Assembly (NCBI GenBank): GCA_018701215.1
Contig: JABIWH010000023.1
Coordinates: 1 to 64,000 of the forward strand
DNA from: Rhodospirillaceae bacterium
GTDB lineage: Bacteria; Pseudomonadota; Alphaproteobacteria; GCA-2731375
Reading direction: 5' to 3'
Length of the DNA stretch: 64,000 nucleotides
Shown: piece by piece, positions 1-8,898 of the stretch
Numbering within the stretch: position 1 is the first letter of the stretch
Layout: the number at the start of each line of letters is the position of its first letter
The notes under the pieces: generated by a model
Told to the model about the DNA's origin: nothing
Database searches by the model: none
The model's input: the letters and a program-made list of their open reading frames with translations, nothing else
Program-made: the position numbers and the translations under genes

Positions 1-87
1 ATCTCATCTAACGCTCGCTGACGCATGGGGAAGATCGCGTCAACCTGTCGGATCTTGGTTTTAGACGATTGAAATGGGGAAACCACA

Positions 88-1587
88 ATGAATATTGCTG
101 TATTCGGCCGCCAAGGCGGGCCAAAATTAAGCTCAAGCGGCAAACTAGCCTTTGAGGAAATGATCGACGCGCTGCCGACCGCGGTCATGGCATGCGACCC
201 GGCGGACTTGCGGGTCATCTATATGAACAAGCAATCGACCGAGACGCTGAAAGAGATCGAGCATCTGATACCTGTCGAGGCAGACGATGTCCTGGGTCAA
301 TGCATCGACATTTTTCACAAGCATCCCGAACATCAACGCAAATTGCTGGGCGATCCGGCCAACCTGCCGCACAAGGCCAAAATTCAGCTCGGCACGGAGT
401 GGTTGGATCTGCATGTTTCCGCCGTGCATGACAAAAACGGCAACTACATTGCCGCTACGGTTGCTTGGTCCGTAATCACCCAGCAGGTGGAGCATGAAAC
501 GCAAACGCAAAAACTGCTGCAGATGATGGATCAAATGCCCATCAACGTTATGTTGGCGGACAAAGATACCTTTGAAATCACCTATATCAACGAGACCTCG
601 ATCAAAACCCTGACGCCGCTGAACCATTTGTTGCCGGTCCCGGCAGATCAGCTGCATGGCAAATGCATCGACATCTTTCATAAGCACCCCGAGCATCAGC
701 GCCGCATGCTGGCGGACCCGGACAATTTACCCCACCGTGCCTTAATCAAGCTGGGCGAAGAAACCCTGGATCTGACGGTTGCGGCCCTGAACGATGCGAA
801 TGGCAATTATATTGGGCCGATGCTGTCCTGGGCCCTGGTGACCCGGAACATCAACCTGGCGACCCAGGTTACCAATGTGGCCGAGGCCGTATCAGCGGCG
901 GCGGAGGAAATGTCCGCCTCGTCACGGGCCATGCAAGAATCGGTCGCTCTGGCCAATTCACGGTCCGGCACGGTCGCCTCGGCGGCGGAAGAGCTGTCCT
1001 CTTCGGTCGATGAAATCTCCCGCCAGGTCAGCCATTCCGCCGGCATTGCCAGCGGCGCGGTGGAAGATGCCCGGCGCACCTCTGAAATGATCGACGGGCT
1101 GAACCAGGCCGCGCAGAAAATCGGTGACGTGGTCAATATTATTCAGGACATCGCCGGACAAACCAACTTATTGGCCCTGAACGCCACGATCGAGGCCGCG
1201 CGGGCCGGCGAGGCCGGCAAAGGCTTCGCCGTCGTTGCCTCGGAAGTGAAATCCCTGGCCACGCAGACCGCGGGTGCCACGGAAGAAATTTCGGCACAAA
1301 TCGCCGAAATCCAAGGCGCTACAAAGTCCGCGGTGGAGGCCAACGAAACCATTACCAAGACCATCAACGAGATCCACGAGGTCGCGACGGCCATCGCCTC
1401 GGCGGTGGAGGAACAGGGTGCGGCGACCCAGGAGGTTTCTTCCAACATCGTTCAGGTATCGGAAGCCTCGGATGCGACCGGCCAGGCGGCCCAGGAAGTT
1501 CTGGATGCCTCCACCGATCTGGCCCAGAAATCCGCCGAACTACAAAGCCATTTGGGCGAATTCATGAAGTCCATGGGTGCGCGCTAG
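88..1587 (+). CDS. Soluble methyl-accepting chemotaxis protein with two tandem PAS domains
   Basis: 499 aa chemoreceptor that would relay a cytoplasmic signal to CheA/CheW. There is no hydrophobic segment long enough to span the membrane, so it should be cytosolic. Two PAS-type sensor units lie at about residues 24-131 and 145-252. They are close internal copies: both carry CIDIFHKHPEHQR followed by a DP-NLPH-A motif and GNYI. The MCP signalling domain fills residues 260-499, with the hairpin-tip motif NLLALNATIEAARAGE and AVVASEVKSLA near residues 355-395. The ATG at 88 follows a GGGGAAA ribosome-binding sequence. A Rho-independent terminator follows the gene. The ligand is unknown; the repeated PAS units may bind heme or flavin, but that is inference. 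Confidence 0.95.
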   Translation: MNIAVFGRQGGPKLSSSGKLAFEEMIDALPTAVMACDPADLRVIYMNKQSTETLKEIEHLIPVEADDVLGQCIDIFHKHPEHQRKLLGDPANLPHKAKIQLGTEWLDLHVSAVHDKNGNYIAATVAWSVITQQVEHETQTQKLLQMMDQMPINVMLADKDTFEITYINETSIKTLTPLNHLLPVPADQLHGKCIDIFHKHPEHQRRMLADPDNLPHRALIKLGEETLDLTVAALNDANGNYIGPMLSWALVTRNINLATQVTNVAEAVSAAAEEMSASSRAMQESVALANSRSGTVASAAEELSSSVDEISRQVSHSAGIASGAVEDARRTSEMIDGLNQAAQKIGDVVNIIQDIAGQTNLLALNATIEAARAGEAGKGFAVVASEVKSLATQTAGATEEISAQIAEIQGATKSAVEANETITKTINEIHEVATAIASAVEEQGAATQEVSSNIVQVSEASDATGQAAQEVLDASTDLAQKSAELQSHLGEFMKSMGAR

Positions 1588-1609
1588 GGAACACGTTCAC
1601 GGCAAATCA

Positions 1610-1641
1610 AGGGGCGCCTGGCGGGCGCCTCTTTTTTTTTT
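1610..1641 (+). terminator. Rho-independent terminator after the PAS chemoreceptor
   Basis: A GC-rich stem (GGGCGCC-type arms around a short TGGC loop) is followed directly by a run of ten T residues at 1632-1641. It lies 23 bases after the stop codon and should end the chemoreceptor transcript. Confidence 0.85.
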
Positions 1642-1741
1642 GCTTCCGCCTTTTTTTGAACAGGCCTTGCACGCATACGGGGTGATCGGCTAGGCAGGTA
1701 GCGCAGGATCGTCATCCACCACGAGGACAGGGAACCCGACC

Positions 1742-2185
1742 ATGCGCCCCGCCATCCGTTCGGCCCCCCTATTCACAGCCCTGTTTGCGGCGTTGCTTAC
1801 GGCCTTTGTCTGCCTCGGGCCACGGCCCAGCGCGGCTGCCGGCCTTAGCCTGGAACTCAAGAAAACCGAAGACAGCCCGCGGGGCTGCCTGGCAACGCTG
1901 CTGATCAGCAATGGACTGGGCCAGACCCTGGACCGGTTTCGTTTGGATCTGGTGCTGTTCGATGGCAAGGACGCTGTCATGGACCGCCTGTTGATCGACC
2001 TAGCGCCGCTGCCATCAAACCGTGGCACGATCGTGAATATCCCTCTCCACAGCGGTGCCTGTGCCAAAATTTCCCGCATCCAGTTGTACAAAATACCCGC
2101 CTGCCGGGCTCAGGACGGTGGCCCATACGACTGTTTGACCGGACTTGCGGTCAGTACAAACACAGCCATCGGTTTCGGTAAATAA
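1742..2185 (+). CDS. Secreted protein of unknown function
   Basis: 147 aa protein that I do not recognise. The N-terminus looks like a Sec signal peptide: MRPAIR basic start, a hydrophobic stretch at about residues 9-26 and a small-residue cleavage site near residues 33-35 (PSAAA-G). The mature part is about 110 residues, seemingly one beta-rich domain, with four cysteines (in RGCL, GACA, PACR and YDCL) that could form two disulfides in the periplasm. It starts at the ATG at 1742 and ends 25 bases before the YihY-family gene, so the two may be cotranscribed. No motif suggests an enzymatic role. Confidence 0.75.
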   Translation: MRPAIRSAPLFTALFAALLTAFVCLGPRPSAAAGLSLELKKTEDSPRGCLATLLISNGLGQTLDRFRLDLVLFDGKDAVMDRLLIDLAPLPSNRGTIVNIPLHSGACAKISRIQLYKIPACRAQDGGPYDCLTGLAVSTNTAIGFGK

Positions 2186-2210
2186 TACCGCGATGGTTTA
2201 AGATGCAGCG

Positions 2211-3572
2211 ATGAGCACGCAGGACAATAAAGGACTGTTCGCCCTGGGCGGCAATCTGGACCGCTTTATCTGGCAGGCGGATTTGAGCGGTTTGCCAACC
2301 TGGCGCGCCAGGTTGATCATTGCCCTGCGCATGGCCGCCGCCATTGGCCGTGATCTGGCCAAGGGGCAGCTGACCCTTTGGGCCATGAGCCTGGTTTACA
2401 CCACCTTGTTGTCCCTGGTGCCCTTGTTGGCAATCAGTTTTTCCATCCTGAAGGGCTTTGGTGTCCATAACCAGATTGAACCCCTGCTGCTTGGTGTGCT
2501 CGAACCTCTGGGCAGCAAGGGCATCGAGATTACCGAACGGATCATCGAATTCGTTGATAACGTCAAGGTCGGCGTGTTGGGCAGCCTGGGCTTCGCCTTG
2601 TTGTTCTATACGGTTGTCTCGCTGATGCAGAAGATCGAGCGGGCCTTTAACACGGTCTGGCATGTCAGCCGGGAACGCAGCCTGGGGCAACGTTTCCGCG
2701 ACTATCTTTCGGTGCTGGTCATTGGCCCAGCCTTGATTTTCGCCGCCGTGGGTATTGGCGCATCGATCGCCTCGCTCTCCATCGTCGGCACCCTATCGGC
2801 GATAGAACCCCTGGGCAGCGTGATTAAATTCGCTGGCAAGCTGATCCCGTTCCTGATGATCTCGGGCGCCTTCAGCTTCATGTACGCCTTCATTCCCAAC
2901 ACCAAGGTACAGGCCCGCGCGGCCCTGTCGGGCGGGTTGGTCGCCGGTCTGATGTGGAATGTACTGGGCTGGATCTTTGCCTCCTTCGTGGTTGGCTCGG
3001 CCAAATACACCGCCATCTATTCCACCTTCGCGACGCTGATATTTTTCATGATCTGGCTGTATGTGGGTTGGTTGATCTTGCTGATCGGCGCCAACATCGG
3101 TTTTTATGTGCAGCATCCGGCTTATTTGCGCGGCCAAGGCGGCCACCAGCGCCTAAGCCACCGGGCCCGGGAAAAGCTGGCCCTGACGTTGATTAACCTG
3201 ATCGCGCGGCATCACTATCTCCGCCGCCCCGCCTGGTCGGCGGAGGCTCTGTCGCAAGAGCTAAACATTCGCAATGACCCGGTGCAGGATGTTCTGGAGG
3301 TTCTTGAACGGGCGGATCTGATCAAGGCCACGGCGGATCAACCGCACACCTATCTGCCGGCCCGCCCGTTCGAGGTGGTGACTATAGACGAGGTCCTCGC
3401 CGCGGTCCGCCATGGCGGCGCGGGCGGCGATCTTTCCTATGATAGCATCCCGGCACCAGCCGGCATCGATGCCATCGTGGATGCGTACGAGGCCGCCTCC
3501 GCCGCCGCACTGGAAGGAAAAACCGTCAAGGAACTGGCCCTGACGGCGGACGGCGACCAGGAGGCATCGTAA
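2211..3572 (+). CDS. YihY/BrkB-family inner-membrane protein with C-terminal winged-helix region
   Basis: 453 aa integral membrane protein of the YihY/UPF0761 family (once linked to RNase BN and to BrkB of Bordetella; the transport role is still debated). Residues about 45-300 carry around six hydrophobic segments and the family pattern LVYTTLLSLVPLLAIS near the first helix, with TYATLATL-like text (here YSTFATLIFFMIWLY) near the fifth or sixth. The last 140 residues are soluble: a helix-turn-helix-like region (LSQELNIRNDPVQDVLEVLE) and an acidic Ala-rich tail. This longer form is common in alphaproteobacteria. The ATG at 2211 follows the secreted-protein gene closely, and a VOC gene starts 5 bases after the stop. 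Confidence 0.9.
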   Translation: MSTQDNKGLFALGGNLDRFIWQADLSGLPTWRARLIIALRMAAAIGRDLAKGQLTLWAMSLVYTTLLSLVPLLAISFSILKGFGVHNQIEPLLLGVLEPLGSKGIEITERIIEFVDNVKVGVLGSLGFALLFYTVVSLMQKIERAFNTVWHVSRERSLGQRFRDYLSVLVIGPALIFAAVGIGASIASLSIVGTLSAIEPLGSVIKFAGKLIPFLMISGAFSFMYAFIPNTKVQARAALSGGLVAGLMWNVLGWIFASFVVGSAKYTAIYSTFATLIFFMIWLYVGWLILLIGANIGFYVQHPAYLRGQGGHQRLSHRAREKLALTLINLIARHHYLRRPAWSAEALSQELNIRNDPVQDVLEVLERADLIKATADQPHTYLPARPFEVVTIDEVLAAVRHGGAGGDLSYDSIPAPAGIDAIVDAYEAASAAALEGKTVKELALTADGDQEAS

Positions 3573-3577
3573 CAACC

Positions 3578-3955
3578 ATGTTCGATCAGCAGGTTACCTT
3601 TCTCTACACCGCCGATCTAACCCGCAGCGCCGCTTTCTATGGCGAGACCCTGGGTTTGCCGCTGGCCCTGGACCAGGGTGCCTGTCAGATCTTCCGGACC
3701 AGCCGGGACGGCTTTATCGGGGTCTGCCAATGCGCCGAGGGAACCAACGTCAGGCCCGATGGCATCATTGTCACCCTGGTCAGCGCTGACGTGGACGGCT
3801 GGTACGAACGCCTGACAGCACAAGGCGTAACGATCGAGGCGCCGCCCAGCGAAAACGAAAAATTCAACATCTATCAATTCTTCCTGCGCGATCCCGATGG
3901 CTATCAGCTGGAAATCCAGCGTTTTCAGGACCCTGACTGGCCGGCCCCGGCTTAG
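3578..3955 (+). CDS. VOC-family protein (glyoxalase/bleomycin-resistance fold)
   Basis: 125 aa single-unit vicinal-oxygen-chelate protein. It opens with the usual FLYTADLTRSAAFYGETLGL pattern (beta strand, helix, G-LGL) and closes with F-LRDPDGYQLEIQRF, where the Glu of LEIQ is the usual metal-ligand position. Members of this fold are metal-dependent lyases, dioxygenases or antibiotic-binding proteins; the sequence does not separate these. Its ribosome-binding site (AGGAGG) lies inside the end of the YihY gene, five bases upstream, so it is the last gene of that short operon. It converges on the MocR gene. Confidence 0.85.
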   Translation: MFDQQVTFLYTADLTRSAAFYGETLGLPLALDQGACQIFRTSRDGFIGVCQCAEGTNVRPDGIIVTLVSADVDGWYERLTAQGVTIEAPPSENEKFNIYQFFLRDPDGYQLEIQRFQDPDWPAPA

Positions 3956-3963
3956 ACCGCGGT

Positions 3964-5358
3964 TTAGACGACAAGATCGCCGGGATGACCGGTCTCATCC
4001 AATAGCCCAGCAATGATCTCCAACCCCTGGATCACGCGATCACGGACCGGTTCATGGCTGAGGCATATGCGAACGGCGTTTGGCGCATCGGCCTGTGTGA
4101 TGACGAAGGTTTCGCCGGTGAGCACTTTTACACCTTGCCTTTCGGCAGCGGCCCGAAAGGCATCCGCCCACCAATGTTTGGGAAGCACCAGCCAAAGATG
4201 CAGACCATGCGGATCCGCCCGCACATCGTGTCCGCTCAAAATACGGCGGGCCAGTTGCTGGCGTGCACGGGCCTCCGACCTTTGAAACTGGTTCAACCTT
4301 TGCGCCGTGCCATCCATGATCCAGGTGCTGGCGATCTCCGCCATCAGGGACGGCGGCATCCAACACGACAAATTAACGGCGGCATGGAGCGCGCGGCGCA
4401 GCCTATCGGGCGCATGCAGAAAGCCAACCCGCAGGCCGGGCGCAAGACATTTTGAAACGCTGGTGAGAAAAACCGTTTGCTCAGGCGCATGGCAGGCCAA
4501 CGGCCGGGGTCTCTCAGGCGGCAGGAAACCGAACACATCATCCTCGATGATCAACAGATCATGCCTCTTGGCGACAGCCGCGATTTCGCGCCGCCGCACC
4601 TCGGTCATCGTAATCGCGGTCGGCGTGTGCAATGTAGGCATGCAATACAAAACCTTTGCCGCGCTGTTCCGGCAGGCGTCATCCAGCGCGGCCGGTGAAA
4701 GGCCGCCGTCATCCATGGCGACGGGCATCAGCTTGAGATCAAGGTGCCGCGCCAGGGCCTTGATCGGCGCATATGTCATCGCTTCCGTGAGCAGGACGTC
4801 GCCCGGACGCGCCATGGCCAGCAAACTCACCAGCAAGCCATGTTGCGCCCCGTTGGCTAGGATCACCTCGTCGGCATGAGCATCGAGACCAAGTGGGCGA
4901 AGCCATGCCGCCGCCGCCTCGGCATGGCGCGGCGCACCGCCGTCCGTCTGATAGTCAAGGTGGGCGGCCAGTTTATCGGAACCTTGCAAATCCGCCAGCG
5001 TCGCGGCCAGTTCGGCGGCACCCTCACCGGGCGCAGGCAGGTTCAAAGTGAAGTCAATCGGCCCGCTGGTTGGCCGAACCATCCCGGATGGTGCATCCCG
5101 CAGCGGCATGGGCCCGGCACCGCGCACATAGGTGCCGCGCCCCACTTCACCATGCAGAAAACCCCGCTTGATCGCCTCGGCATAGGCGCGGCTGACGGTG
5201 TTTAGAGACAGCCCCAGCCGATAGGCGAGATCACGCTGGACCGGCAGCCGGTCCCGCTCCTTCAGACTGCCATCGGCGATACTCTGCCCAATCGCCTCGG
5301 CGATCAGCAGGTATTTGGGACCGGTTTTATGGTCGAGATCAGGGCACCATATTGTCAT
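3964..5358 (-). CDS. MocR-type transcriptional regulator (GntR winged helix fused to aminotransferase fold)
   Basis: 464 aa regulator. Residues about 10-80 form a GntR winged helix (LPVQRDLAYRLGLSLNTVSRAYAE, then GEVGRGTYVRG). Residues about 110-450 form a fold-type I aminotransferase-like domain with the PLP-binding lysine in TSVSKCLAPGLRVGFL and YCMPTLHTPTA upstream. MocR proteins bind PLP as effector rather than acting as enzymes. It is transcribed away from a class III aminotransferase gene, the usual arrangement in which MocR controls its neighbour. An inverted repeat overlaps its own start codon, suggesting autoregulation. No clear Shine-Dalgarno precedes the ATG at 5358, so the start is less certain. 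Confidence 0.92.
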   Translation of the reverse strand: MTIWCPDLDHKTGPKYLLIAEAIGQSIADGSLKERDRLPVQRDLAYRLGLSLNTVSRAYAEAIKRGFLHGEVGRGTYVRGAGPMPLRDAPSGMVRPTSGPIDFTLNLPAPGEGAAELAATLADLQGSDKLAAHLDYQTDGGAPRHAEAAAAWLRPLGLDAHADEVILANGAQHGLLVSLLAMARPGDVLLTEAMTYAPIKALARHLDLKLMPVAMDDGGLSPAALDDACRNSAAKVLYCMPTLHTPTAITMTEVRRREIAAVAKRHDLLIIEDDVFGFLPPERPRPLACHAPEQTVFLTSVSKCLAPGLRVGFLHAPDRLRRALHAAVNLSCWMPPSLMAEIASTWIMDGTAQRLNQFQRSEARARQQLARRILSGHDVRADPHGLHLWLVLPKHWWADAFRAAAERQGVKVLTGETFVITQADAPNAVRICLSHEPVRDRVIQGLEIIAGLLDETGHPGDLVV

Positions 5359-5429
5359 GATAACAATGTTTATATTGACTCGAAATACACGTCAATACTA
5401 TCGATGCAATTCAATATCTCTCATCAATA
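5351..5429. promoter_or_regulatory. Divergent control region with MocR operator candidates
   Basis: This AT-rich stretch separates the MocR and aminotransferase genes. An inverted repeat ATTGT-N7-ACAAT lies at 5351-5367, over the MocR start codon. A second, TATTGAC-N11-GTCAATA, lies at 5373-5397. The hexamer TCAATA recurs in direct orientation at 5392, 5411 and 5424. Toward the aminotransferase, TTGACT (5375-5380) and TACTAT (5396-5401) could be -35 and -10 boxes, but their 15-bp spacer is short, which fits activator dependence. MocR proteins commonly use direct repeats. The assignment is inferred from position and symmetry. Confidence 0.55.
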
Positions 5430-5455
5430 CAATATATCAAAGCCTGGAGGTTTTC

Positions 5456-6835
5456 ATGTCCTCTCTCACATCAACCGCCACCAAAAACGGCGGGCAAACA
5501 GCCTTCTACACACGGCCCGGCGCCGTTCCCATGCCGGTGATCGACCGGGCCTCCGGCATCCACATGTGGGATGAAGAGGGCAACCGCTATATCGATGTCT
5601 CGTCAGGCCCGGTGGTCAGCAATGTCGGCCACGGCAATCCCTATATGGCCGATGCATTGGCGGCACAGGCCAGGACCTTGGACTACGCCTTTCCCCGATT
5701 GATAAGGAACCGCCCCAACATTGACTATGTCGAGCGTCTGGCAGCGCTGGCGGGACCGGGTTTCGAACGTGTCTACCTGGCGTCAGGGGGCAGCGAGGCC
5801 ATGGAGAACGCCATCAAACTGTTGCGCCAGTACGCCGTGGCCACGGGACGGAAGGCGAAGACCCAGGTCATTACCTGCCAGCCGTCCTATCACGGCGCTA
5901 CCATCGCTACGCTGGCCATGAACGGCGATATCATGCTGGCGCCTTTTCTGGACGGCTTTGCCGAGGTGACACCGAAAATTCCGGCGCCCTTGAGCTATCG
6001 CGTTCCGGACAATCATGACGCCGACAGCTATGCGGAATACTGCGCCGGCTGTCTTGAGGCCAAGATCAATGAACTTGGCGCCGAGAGAGTCCTGGCCTTT
6101 GTCATCGAGCCGGTGGGCGGCCTTTCCACCGGCTGCGTCGTGCCGCCGCAACGCTACTTCCGGCGCATCCGCGAAATCTGCACGCGCCATGATGTGCACC
6201 TGGTTTTCGACGAAATCCTATGCGGCATGGGCCGCACCGGCAGGTTCCTGGCGGCGCACCACTGGCCCGATGCCCTGCCCGACATCATCACCATGGCAAA
6301 GGGCATGGCGTCGGGCTACAGCCCCCTGGGCGCGGTTCTGGCACCGGCCGCCCTGGTTGATGAACTGGCCGATCTGAGCGGTTTCGAGTTCCAGTATTCC
6401 TACAATGCAAACCCCATATCATGCGCCGCCGGGATGGCGGTACTCGATCTTTACCAGCGTCTGGACCTGGTCAATAGATCCGAAATCGCCGGAGAACGGC
6501 TCCGCCACGGGCTAGAAGAAATGCAAGGGCAGCTTCCGATCATCGGCGACATCAGGGGCCTGGGGTTGCTGCTTGCCGTTGAACTCGTCGCCGACCGGAC
6601 CAACAAGGCGCCGCTGCCGAACCACATTCAGCCCACCGACCTGGTTCGCATTCATGGCCTCAACAACGGTCTGATCATCTATTCCAGACCGGCGTCGGGG
6701 GGCAGGTACGGCCATTGGTTCATGGTCTCGCCACCGCTCACGATCACGGACGAGGAGATCGACGAACTGCTGGGCCGTTTGCGCAGTACCTTGCATGATT
6801 TGTCGCTCGAACTGGCTGGCGCCAAATCGCCCTAG
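5456..6835 (+). CDS. PLP-dependent class III (omega) aminotransferase
   Basis: 459 aa fold-type I aminotransferase of the GabT / beta-alanine-pyruvate class, which moves an amino group from an omega-amine or amino acid to a keto acid. Visible landmarks are SGGSEAMENAIKLLRQYA (PLP phosphate region), SYHGAT, VFDEILCGMGRTGRF (Asp that contacts the pyridine nitrogen) and ITMAKGMASGY with the Schiff-base lysine. An upstream in-frame start is possible, but the ATG at 5456 is preferred: it has GGAGG seven bases upstream and removes a non-homologous 47-residue extension. It is divergent from the MocR regulator, which probably senses PLP or an amine and controls this gene. The substrate is not determined. 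Confidence 0.93.
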   Translation: MSSLTSTATKNGGQTAFYTRPGAVPMPVIDRASGIHMWDEEGNRYIDVSSGPVVSNVGHGNPYMADALAAQARTLDYAFPRLIRNRPNIDYVERLAALAGPGFERVYLASGGSEAMENAIKLLRQYAVATGRKAKTQVITCQPSYHGATIATLAMNGDIMLAPFLDGFAEVTPKIPAPLSYRVPDNHDADSYAEYCAGCLEAKINELGAERVLAFVIEPVGGLSTGCVVPPQRYFRRIREICTRHDVHLVFDEILCGMGRTGRFLAAHHWPDALPDIITMAKGMASGYSPLGAVLAPAALVDELADLSGFEFQYSYNANPISCAAGMAVLDLYQRLDLVNRSEIAGERLRHGLEEMQGQLPIIGDIRGLGLLLAVELVADRTNKAPLPNHIQPTDLVRIHGLNNGLIIYSRPASGGRYGHWFMVSPPLTITDEEIDELLGRLRSTLHDLSLELAGAKSP

Positions 6836-6934
6836 CGATCCCTGGCATAATCGATCTCGTAACCAAAGGCGGCGATGGAATGCGGCAAAGATAAGTTGGC
6901 GAACGACACCGCGGTGGCCGGTGATGGGAATGAT

Positions 6935-7720
6935 TTAGTTCTCCGCCAGGAATGAAACCCCGCGGGGCATGCCTGGCAGGGATTGGCCGCCATCAATGGT
7001 GATGACCTCGCCGGTCATGGACGGCGCGGCCAAAATAAACCGCAGGGCGGCGACCAATTGTTCCGGCGTAGCGCTTTGCCCCAGCGGGTTCATGGCGTGG
7101 GCGGCGCGGAAGCCGGCCTCGGTCTGATTCGCGCTGGGCAGGGTAATGCCCGGCGCAATCCCGCAAACCCTGATCCGTGGCGCCAACTCCATGGCCAGAA
7201 CCTTGGTGGCGCCCAATAAGCCGTATTTTGCGACGGTGTAGGAAAAGAAATCCGCGTTCAGGGCGAACAACTTATTGTCCAGCATATTCACCACCACGCC
7301 CCGATGATTAGAGGATCGTTCATCGGCCAGAGCCTTGGCAAAGTCACGGGCCAGGAACAGCGGCGCGCGTAGATTGACCGCCTGATGATCATCCCAGCTC
7401 TCCGCCGTCATGTTCAGCGCGGCATCATTCTCGAATAACGAGGCATTGTTGATCAAACACGTTAGAGGCGGCGCATCCCGACCGGCGGCGGCGATCAATC
7501 CGGCGACGGCGCCGGAGTCCCGCAAATCCGCCTGGACCAGATGGCCCCGGCCGCCATCGCCCTGGATTTGCGCCAACAGCGCCTCCGCCGCATCGTGGGA
7601 GGCGTGATAATGGATCGCCACATGCCAGCCATCCGCTGCCAGGGCCTGCGCCATGGCTGCGCCCACGCGGATCGCCCCGCCGGTAATCAACGCCGTTCTT
7701 GCTGTGTTGTCGTCCACCAT
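6935..7720 (-). CDS. FolM/pteridine-reductase-like short-chain dehydrogenase
   Basis: 261 aa NAD(P)-dependent SDR. The cofactor motif is TGGAIRVGAA, the TGGxxRVG form seen in pteridine reductases and FolM (dihydromonapterin reductase), rather than the usual TGxxxGxG. NNAS, MLDNKL and the catalytic YTVAK (Tyr-x3-Lys) follow, then GIAPGITL. A role in reducing a pterin or dihydrofolate-like substrate is plausible but inferred. The ATG at 7720 is chosen; a TTG at 7750 would extend it by 10 residues and overlap the hemW stop by 4 bases. It is the last gene of the rph-rdgB-hemW operon. Confidence 0.85.
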   Translation of the reverse strand: MVDDNTARTALITGGAIRVGAAMAQALAADGWHVAIHYHASHDAAEALLAQIQGDGGRGHLVQADLRDSGAVAGLIAAAGRDAPPLTCLINNASLFENDAALNMTAESWDDHQAVNLRAPLFLARDFAKALADERSSNHRGVVVNMLDNKLFALNADFFSYTVAKYGLLGATKVLAMELAPRIRVCGIAPGITLPSANQTEAGFRAAHAMNPLGQSATPEQLVAALRFILAAPSMTGEVITIDGGQSLPGMPRGVSFLAEN

Positions 7721-7746
7721 GTTTCGTTTCTGCCCCAGCGCGGTGA

Positions 7747-8898
7747 TCAAGGCAACAATTCCGCCAGCACCGCATTCAAGACCTGCAGGCCGGCATCGCT
7801 GGCCGCCAGGTTCTCCCCTTGCCAGGACAGCAATCCCCCAGCCAAGAGCCTATCCAACCCCTCTCCCGCCAGCCAGTCAACCAGGGGCATCCCAACCTCC
7901 GCCTTGAAATCACCGCCGTTCACCCCTTGGGTCAGGCGCATGCCCATCATCAGCATTTCCGTCGCCCGTTCTTCCCGGGAGAGTACGCTTTCCGACGCAC
8001 GCCCCTCCCCCGCCAGCCATTTTTCCGGTGATGTCCGCTGGCTGGTCGCCAACCGTTCGCCATCGATCAGCAACCGCCCATGGGCGCCCGGCCCCAGCCC
8101 CAGATATTCGCCATAGCGCCAATAGGTCAGATTGTGCCGGCATTCCTGGCCCAGTGCGGCATGGTTGGAGATTTCATAGGCTGGCAGGCCCGCATCAAGG
8201 CACATCTGCTGGGTTGCCTCGAACAGGTCGGCGGCCAGATCGCCATCCGCCGCCTGCACCGTGCCGTCGAAGGCCGTGCCCTTTTCGATGCTCAGTTGAT
8301 AGAGCGAGAGATGCGACGGGCCCAGTTCCAAAGCCTGGCTCAGCTCCGCCCGCCAGCTTGCCTCATCCTGGCCGGGACGGGCATAGATCAGATCAAAGTT
8401 GCACCGCGCAAAGGTATCGCGGGCCAACGACAGGGCCGCCATGGCTTCGCGAGCATCATGATTACGCCCCAGACGGCGCAGATCCGTATCGTTCAGCGCC
8501 TGCACACCCAAAGACAGGCGGTTGACGCCCGCAGCGGCATAGGCACGAAAACGGCCTGCTTCAACGGACGTCGGATTGGCCTCCAAGGTTATTTCCACGG
8601 CTCCGTCCATGCCCCAATGGCCGGCAATGCGGTCGATAATTGCGGCAACGGTTGCCGCCGGCATCAGGGATGGCGTGCCACCGCCGAAAAAAATGCTGCC
8701 AACCTCCCGGCCCGGCAGACGAGCGGCAGCGCGGTCAATCTCATCCAGCAGGGCCCGGCGCCAGGCGTCCTGATCAACGCCGTCACGGACATGACTGTTG
8801 AAGTCGCAATAAGGGCACTTGGCCAGGCAAAACGGCCAATGCAGGTAGACCGCGAAGCCCCGGCTACTGGTGGGATTATGGCTGGCGGAAGCAACCAT
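7747..8898 (-). CDS. hemW: HemW-type radical SAM heme chaperone
   Basis: 383 aa radical SAM protein related to oxygen-independent coproporphyrinogen oxidase. The cluster motif CPYCDF (Cx3CxxC as CLAKCPYC in HWPFCLAKCPYCDFNSH) lies at about residues 24-34, and FFGGGTPS follows. HemW proteins carry and insert heme into respiratory enzymes. They differ from HemN by lacking HemN's N-terminal extension, and the short N-terminus here fits HemW. The C-terminal HemN-type domain covers about residues 260-380. The ATG at 8898 lies inside the end of rdgB (23-base overlap), so translation is probably coupled. Confidence 0.93.
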   Translation of the reverse strand: MVASASHNPTSSRGFAVYLHWPFCLAKCPYCDFNSHVRDGVDQDAWRRALLDEIDRAAARLPGREVGSIFFGGGTPSLMPAATVAAIIDRIAGHWGMDGAVEITLEANPTSVEAGRFRAYAAAGVNRLSLGVQALNDTDLRRLGRNHDAREAMAALSLARDTFARCNFDLIYARPGQDEASWRAELSQALELGPSHLSLYQLSIEKGTAFDGTVQAADGDLAADLFEATQQMCLDAGLPAYEISNHAALGQECRHNLTYWRYGEYLGLGPGAHGRLLIDGERLATSQRTSPEKWLAGEGRASESVLSREERATEMLMMGMRLTQGVNGGDFKAEVGMPLVDWLAGEGLDRLLAGGLLSWQGENLAASDAGLQVLNAVLAELLP

